From positions 222,663 through 286,662 of the forward strand of contig NZ_KQ948022.1 of the NCBI RefSeq assembly GCF_001513965.1: a stretch of DNA of 64,000 nucleotides, read 5' to 3'. Source of the DNA: Streptomyces cellostaticus. Lineage in GTDB: Bacteria > Actinomycetota > Actinomycetes > Streptomycetales > Streptomycetaceae. The notes below the pieces were generated by a model. That model ran no database searches. It was not told the DNA's origin and saw only the letters and a list, made by a program, of their open reading frames with translations. A program made the translations under genes and the position numbers. Shown here piece after piece: positions 60,201-64,000 of this stretch; positions within the stretch are counted from its first letter, which is position 1, and each line of letters begins with the position of its first letter.

Positions 60201-63068
60201 ATGCCGACGTTCGGGCTGCTCGGGCCGCTGTTGCTCCACGACGGGATACAGGACCGGTCGGCGGGAGGCCACAAGGGCCGCGTTCTGCTGGCAGCTCTCC
60301 TGCTCCAGGCCAACCGGATGGTGCCGAAGGACGGCCTGAAGGAGGCTCTGTGGGGGCCGCACCCCCCGCCGACCGCCGACGCCTCGCTGTTCAACCACGT
60401 GACGCGCCTGCGACGGCAGCTGGCGTTTCTCGGCGACCAACCGCGACGGCTTGCCGCGGTGCCGAACGGATACCGGCTGTACATCGGCGAAGGCGAGTTC
60501 GACGTCGAGATCTTCGAGGCGCACGCAAGCGCCACCCGCGAGGCACACCTGCACCGGGACTGGGAGACGGTGGCACGGCGGAGCACCGCGGCCGTGGCGC
60601 TGTGGCGCGGGCAGCCGCTGGCGGACCTTCCGGATTTCGCGGACGCCGAGCCGCAGGCCCGGGTGGTCCAGCAGCTTCTCGAAACCCGGCTCCAGGTGCT
60701 GGAGTGGGGTTTCGACGCGACCCTCGCGCTGGGCCGGCACCACGAGCTGGTCCCGCACCTGACGTCGCTCGCCTCGGAGCACCCGCTGCGGGAGGCGTTC
60801 CACCAGCAGCTGATGCTCGCCCTGCATCGCTCGAACCGCCAGGCGGAGGCACTGCAGGTCTACGCCGGCCTGCGCCGGAACCTGGTGGAGGAACTGGGCG
60901 TGGAGCCGTCCGCGGCCGTCCGGGCGACGCATCAGGAAGTGCTGGCCGACGACGGCGCCGCCGCTGTTGCGGCACCCGCGTCCGTCTCCGTCTCCCGGCC
61001 GGAACGCCGACCTCTGCGCCAACTCCCGGCGGACGCGGTCAGTTTCACCGGCCGGGACAGAGAAATCACGACACTCACCGCGCTGCTCCGGCCGGGCACC
61101 GACGCCCCGGCGCACCCACCCGGCCGCAGCCCCCGGCCGGTCGTCGTCTCCGGCATGGGCGGCATCGGCAAGACGGCCCTGGCCCTCCATGTCGCCCACC
61201 GGCTGCACGAGGACTTCCCGGACGGGCAGCTCTACGCCGACCTGCGCGGCTTCGGCCCTGGTGCGCAGCGCAGCCCCCGCGACCTGCTCACCCGGTTCCT
61301 CTCGGATCTCGGAGTACGTGCGGAGTCGTTTCCCGACGACACGGACGACTGCGCGGCGCTCTTCCGTACGGTCATGGCGGAACGCCGGATGCTGCTGGTG
61401 CTCGACAACGCCCGTGATGCCGCTCAGGTCACACCGCTGCTCCCCGGCACCGGCGACTGCGCCGTGGTGGTCACCAGCCGCCACACCCTCGCGGACCTGC
61501 CGGACGCCACGTTCGTGCCGCTGTCGCCGCTCGAACCCGACGACCAGGAGATGCTCCTGGCCGCACTGTGCGGAAGCCGGCGCGTGCTGGAGGAACCGGC
61601 TGCCGCCGCCGACATCCTCGCTCGGTGCGGAGGGCTGCCGCTCGCCCTGCGCGTCGTGGGCGGGAGGCTGGCTTCCCGTCCGGCGTGGCCGCTCGCTCTG
61701 CTCGCGCAGCGTCTGTCGGCCGGCTCCGGTCGGCTGCGGGAGCTGAGCGTGGGCGGTCTCGACGTCCACTCGACCTTCGCCGTGAGCTACGGCGCCCTGC
61801 GCGAGAGCGAAAGACCCCGGGAACGGACGGTCGCCCGCGCCTTCCGCCTGCTGGGCCTGTGGCCCGAGCAGGAACTCACCCCGCAGTCGGCGGCGGCGCT
61901 GCTCGGCCTGCCGGTGCGCGAGACCGCCCGGCTGCTGGACCTCCTGGCCGACGCCCACCTCGTACAGAGCCCGGCGCCCGACCGCTACGGCTTCCACGAT
62001 CTGCTCGGCGAATACGCCGCCGAACGGGCCTTCGAGGAGGAGACCCCCCAGGAACGGGCGGACGCCACGCTCCGGCTGCTGTCCTGGTACGTGGCGGCCG
62101 TCGAGAAGGCATCGAGGGCGACCATCGGCGAGACGCAGCCGCCTCCACCGCTGGACGAGCAGCCGGACGAACCCGTCCCGGACTTCACCGACGCTCACCA
62201 GGCGCTGGAGTGGTACGTACAGGAACTGCCCGCCATCCGGCATGCGATCGACCGCGCCGGTTCCCTCGGCCGGTCCGACGTGGCGTGGCGGCTCGCCGTC
62301 GGACTGTTCGGGTACGCGGACACGTACTGGTGGACGGGGGCGTGGGACATCTGTCTCCAGGCCGCCCTGGCCATCGCCGAGGAACACGACGACACGGTGG
62401 GGCAGGCCTGGCTGTACCGCCGTATCGCCGTCGCTCACGGCATGGCCTACCGCAACGACGCGTGCCTGGAGAACCTGCGGATCTCCCTGGATCTCTTCGC
62501 GCGTGCCGGAGACCTCACGGCCCAGGCCTCGATCCTGGGCAATATGTCGGCACTCCATGTCCAGGACGGTCGGGCGGAGGAAGCGCTGGCGTATGCACTG
62601 CGCTCACAGGAGCTGTACCGCAGGAGTGGCAGCACCGTCAGCGAGGCCCTCGTACGAGGCAGGATCGCCGACGCGCTCGACCTGGCCGGGGACTTCGAGG
62701 GCGCCGCGGAGCAGCACCGTCGGCGCATCCCCCTGCTGCGGAACCAGGCACGACCCACGGCCCTCGCCACAGCCCTGACGCACTACGGTTCCGCGCTCAA
62801 GGAACTGGGCCTGCGGGACGAGGCGTTCGCCGCGCTGGACGAAGCCCTGGCCATCCGCCGCGGGCTGGGCGATCAAGGCGGCGAGGCGGACTGCCTGGCG
62901 GAAACGGCCCGAGCCCACCATCACTTCGGAGAGTGGGAGGCCGCCCGCCGCTGCTGGCACACATGCCTTGACCTCGCCCGCGCCCATGCGCTGCCCCAAC
63001 GGGCCCGGGAGAGCCTGGAGGGCATCGCCGCCCTGGACCGGGCCTGCACGACCGGCGGTCCGGCGTGA
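60201..63068 (+). CDS. AfsR/SARP-family regulator: BTAD - NB-ARC - TPR
   Basis: 955 residues from ATG 60201 (GAGGGGGG upstream). The OmpR-type winged helix is residues 1-95 (FGLLGPLLLHDG, ADASLFNHVTRLRRQL). The BTAD domain is at 100-250 (YAGLRRNLVEELGVEPSAAV). FTGRDREITTL leads into NB-ARC with intact Walker A VVSGMGGIGKTALALHVAHR, Walker B MLLVLDNARD, VVVTSRHTLADL and GGLPLALRVVGGRL. Then TPRs run to the end (ASILGNMSALHVQDGRAEEA, LDEALAIRRGLGDQGGEADC). Such regulators activate secondary-metabolite or neighbouring genes by binding direct heptamer repeats. No biosynthetic cluster is visible in the window. Confidence 0.94.
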   Translation: MPTFGLLGPLLLHDGIQDRSAGGHKGRVLLAALLLQANRMVPKDGLKEALWGPHPPPTADASLFNHVTRLRRQLAFLGDQPRRLAAVPNGYRLYIGEGEFDVEIFEAHASATREAHLHRDWETVARRSTAAVALWRGQPLADLPDFADAEPQARVVQQLLETRLQVLEWGFDATLALGRHHELVPHLTSLASEHPLREAFHQQLMLALHRSNRQAEALQVYAGLRRNLVEELGVEPSAAVRATHQEVLADDGAAAVAAPASVSVSRPERRPLRQLPADAVSFTGRDREITTLTALLRPGTDAPAHPPGRSPRPVVVSGMGGIGKTALALHVAHRLHEDFPDGQLYADLRGFGPGAQRSPRDLLTRFLSDLGVRAESFPDDTDDCAALFRTVMAERRMLLVLDNARDAAQVTPLLPGTGDCAVVVTSRHTLADLPDATFVPLSPLEPDDQEMLLAALCGSRRVLEEPAAAADILARCGGLPLALRVVGGRLASRPAWPLALLAQRLSAGSGRLRELSVGGLDVHSTFAVSYGALRESERPRERTVARAFRLLGLWPEQELTPQSAAALLGLPVRETARLLDLLADAHLVQSPAPDRYGFHDLLGEYAAERAFEEETPQERADATLRLLSWYVAAVEKASRATIGETQPPPPLDEQPDEPVPDFTDAHQALEWYVQELPAIRHAIDRAGSLGRSDVAWRLAVGLFGYADTYWWTGAWDICLQAALAIAEEHDDTVGQAWLYRRIAVAHGMAYRNDACLENLRISLDLFARAGDLTAQASILGNMSALHVQDGRAEEALAYALRSQELYRRSGSTVSEALVRGRIADALDLAGDFEGAAEQHRRRIPLLRNQARPTALATALTHYGSALKELGLRDEAFAALDEALAIRRGLGDQGGEADCLAETARAHHHFGEWEAARRCWHTCLDLARAHALPQRARESLEGIAALDRACTTGGPA

Positions 63069-63118
63069 GAGCGGGTCGGCCTGCGGCGAGGTGAACCGGG
63101 GCCGATGCCGCGCTCTCG

Positions 63119-63706
63119 TCAGGCCGACTCGGAGCTCTCCTCGGCGCGTGTGGTCGGCTCGGCCGTGACGGAGGCGGTGTAGAAGACGGACGTGCCCTGT
63201 TTGCTGCGCTGGGCCTGGTTCTTGGCCACGAGCCCTTCGAGCGTGGTGCGCACGACCGTTGTCCTGATGGTGCGCTCGGGGTGTTGCTGTGCCAGTGCGG
63301 TGGTGACTTCGGCAGCGGAACGGGGTTCGTTCTGGCCCGCCAGGTGCTCGCGGGCGAGATCGACCAGTGTGGGCAGCGCAGTGGGCGAAGCCGGCGCCGT
63401 GGCGGCGCTCTTTCTGCCCGCGCCCTTGCGCGCAGGAGCCGGAGCCTTCTTGGCGATGGCCTGCTTGCCCGCGACCGGCTTGGCCGCAGCCTTCTTACGG
63501 GGAGCAGGCACCGCCGGGGTTCCGAGGGCCTGCTGGATGCTCAACAGGACGGTGTGGTCCTGCTGAAGCGAGGCCAACTGCTGCTGCAACGCCTGGATCG
63601 CACCGCTGAGGCGCTCCTGCTCCTTGAGGTTGCGCTCGAGGTCGCCGGCCACCTGCGTGCTGTACTGCGAGGCCAACTCGGTGGCTGCCGTAGTGGTTTC
63701 GGACAT
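63119..63706 (-). CDS. histone H1-like protein: coiled coil, Ala/Lys/Pro linker, winged helix
   Basis: 195 residues from ATG 63704-63706. An N-terminal coiled coil (LERNLKEQERLSGAIQALQQ, QLASLQQDHTVLLSIQQAL) is followed by a basic Ala/Lys/Pro segment (APRKKAAAKPVAGKQAIAKK) like histone H1 tails. The C-terminal winged-helix-like domain is LPTLVDLAREHLAGQNEPRS, AAEVTTALAQQHPERTIRTT, VRTTLEGLVAKNQAQRSKQG. It probably binds DNA, as a nucleoid-associated or regulatory protein. Convergent with the SARP gene (50 bp gap). Confidence 0.8.
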   Translation of the reverse strand: MSETTTAATELASQYSTQVAGDLERNLKEQERLSGAIQALQQQLASLQQDHTVLLSIQQALGTPAVPAPRKKAAAKPVAGKQAIAKKAPAPARKGAGRKSAATAPASPTALPTLVDLAREHLAGQNEPRSAAEVTTALAQQHPERTIRTTVVRTTLEGLVAKNQAQRSKQGTSVFYTASVTAEPTTRAEESSESA

Positions 63707-64000
63707 GATGTGTGCACCCCTTCCTGGGTGCCACGGCCGGCAAGCAGCCAGTCCGCGGCGTATGCGAACTCTAAGGCACATGCTGTTGAGCTTGGTGCCT
63801 TGTGGGCAAAAGCGGTTACTGCCGCACACAGCATTCCCTTGTCCGCTCCCCACGGCGTACGCGCCCCGGTGCCGGCTACGACCGTCCTCAGCCAAGCCGA
63901 TGAGTCACTGGGCGAGCCACGATGTGGATGATCACCAGCCATCATGAGATGCAACGTGTCGTTGACTTCAAGCGATCGACGAATGCCGATGGGCGGTGGT
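63707..64000. other. terminal 294 bp, no gene seen
   Basis: Upstream region of the H1-like gene. Short ORFs here have no ribosome-binding site or family match. It should contain that gene's promoter. Confidence 0.5.

Noticed and set aside
60201..63068. Cluster-situated activator implying a biosynthetic gene cluster here
   Set aside because: The SARP regulator is clear, but no polyketide, peptide or terpene synthase is in the window; a cluster could lie beyond the right edge.

Overview
The window is high-GC DNA with strong third-position GC bias, many GTG starts, rare TTA codons, TAT/Sec-exported hydrolases, SARP/AfsR and STAND regulators, a Streptomyces-type phospholipase D and a gylR-glpK pair. 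This fits a Streptomyces (or close relative) chromosome, probably an accessory or arm-like region: there are no ribosomal or core housekeeping operons, many regulator/effector pairs, and a high load of gene fragments. I see no rRNA, tRNA, CRISPR array, insertion sequence with intact ends, or prophage.

Layout. 1-4.3 kb: a partial FAD oxidoreductase, then decaying DNA (aldehyde dehydrogenase fragment; a two-component pair broken by several small frameshifts). 4.3-8.4 kb: a NB-ARC/TPR STAND protein convergent with a GT-B-like protein that carries an in-gene heptanucleotide repeat. 8.6-12.1 kb: a transglutaminase-like protein divergent from a valyl-tRNA synthetase. 12.3-19.1 kb: secreted proteins (phospholipase D, trypsin-like protease with beta-propeller-like repeats, L-amino-acid oxidase). 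19.2-22.3 kb: a GH127 arabinofuranosidase with a CebR/LacI-like operator upstream and a GH2 fragment downstream. 22.3-29.7 kb: Ser/Thr kinase, a 345-bp tandem duplication in an ArsR-like remnant, IclR regulator, SpoIIE phosphatase, RsbW-like kinase, gylR-glpK. 29.7-38.9 kb: FUSC membrane protein, CAP-domain protein, and several regulator/target pairs with visible operators. 39.1-47.2 kb: an ECF sigma factor fused through a membrane segment to an extracellular CAP domain; a DUF6528-like protein; an endolysin-like CHAP protein preceded by a tiny ORF; and divergently a large HTH-STAND-WD40 protein. 47.3-52.4 kb: maleylpyruvate-isomerase-like protein, GAPDH with a GlxA-type regulator, MMPL transporter. 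52.4-58.1 kb: fragments (GH62, MmyB-type regulator, MFS, DUF2255) among intact TetR/cupin/hydrolase genes. 58.2-64 kb: TetR-controlled MFS exporter plus cupin, a SARP-NB-ARC-TPR regulator and a histone-H1-like protein.

How it fits together. Much of the window consists of small regulator-effector modules: TetR/DUF1348, ArsR/MFS, XRE/SDR, TetR/cupin-hydrolase, TetR/MFS-cupin and GlxA/GAPDH. Several have clear inverted-repeat operators between the genes. Extracellular biology dominates: cell-wall-type hydrolases, CAP proteins, PLD, protease and glycosidases. At least five genes carry TTA codons, which in Streptomyces implies dependence on the bldA leucyl-tRNA and so late, development-linked expression. 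The most unusual proteins are the membrane-tethered sigma-CAP fusion and the signal-less endolysin cassette beside the STAND-WD40 gene. All function calls are from reading the sequence; no database search was run.
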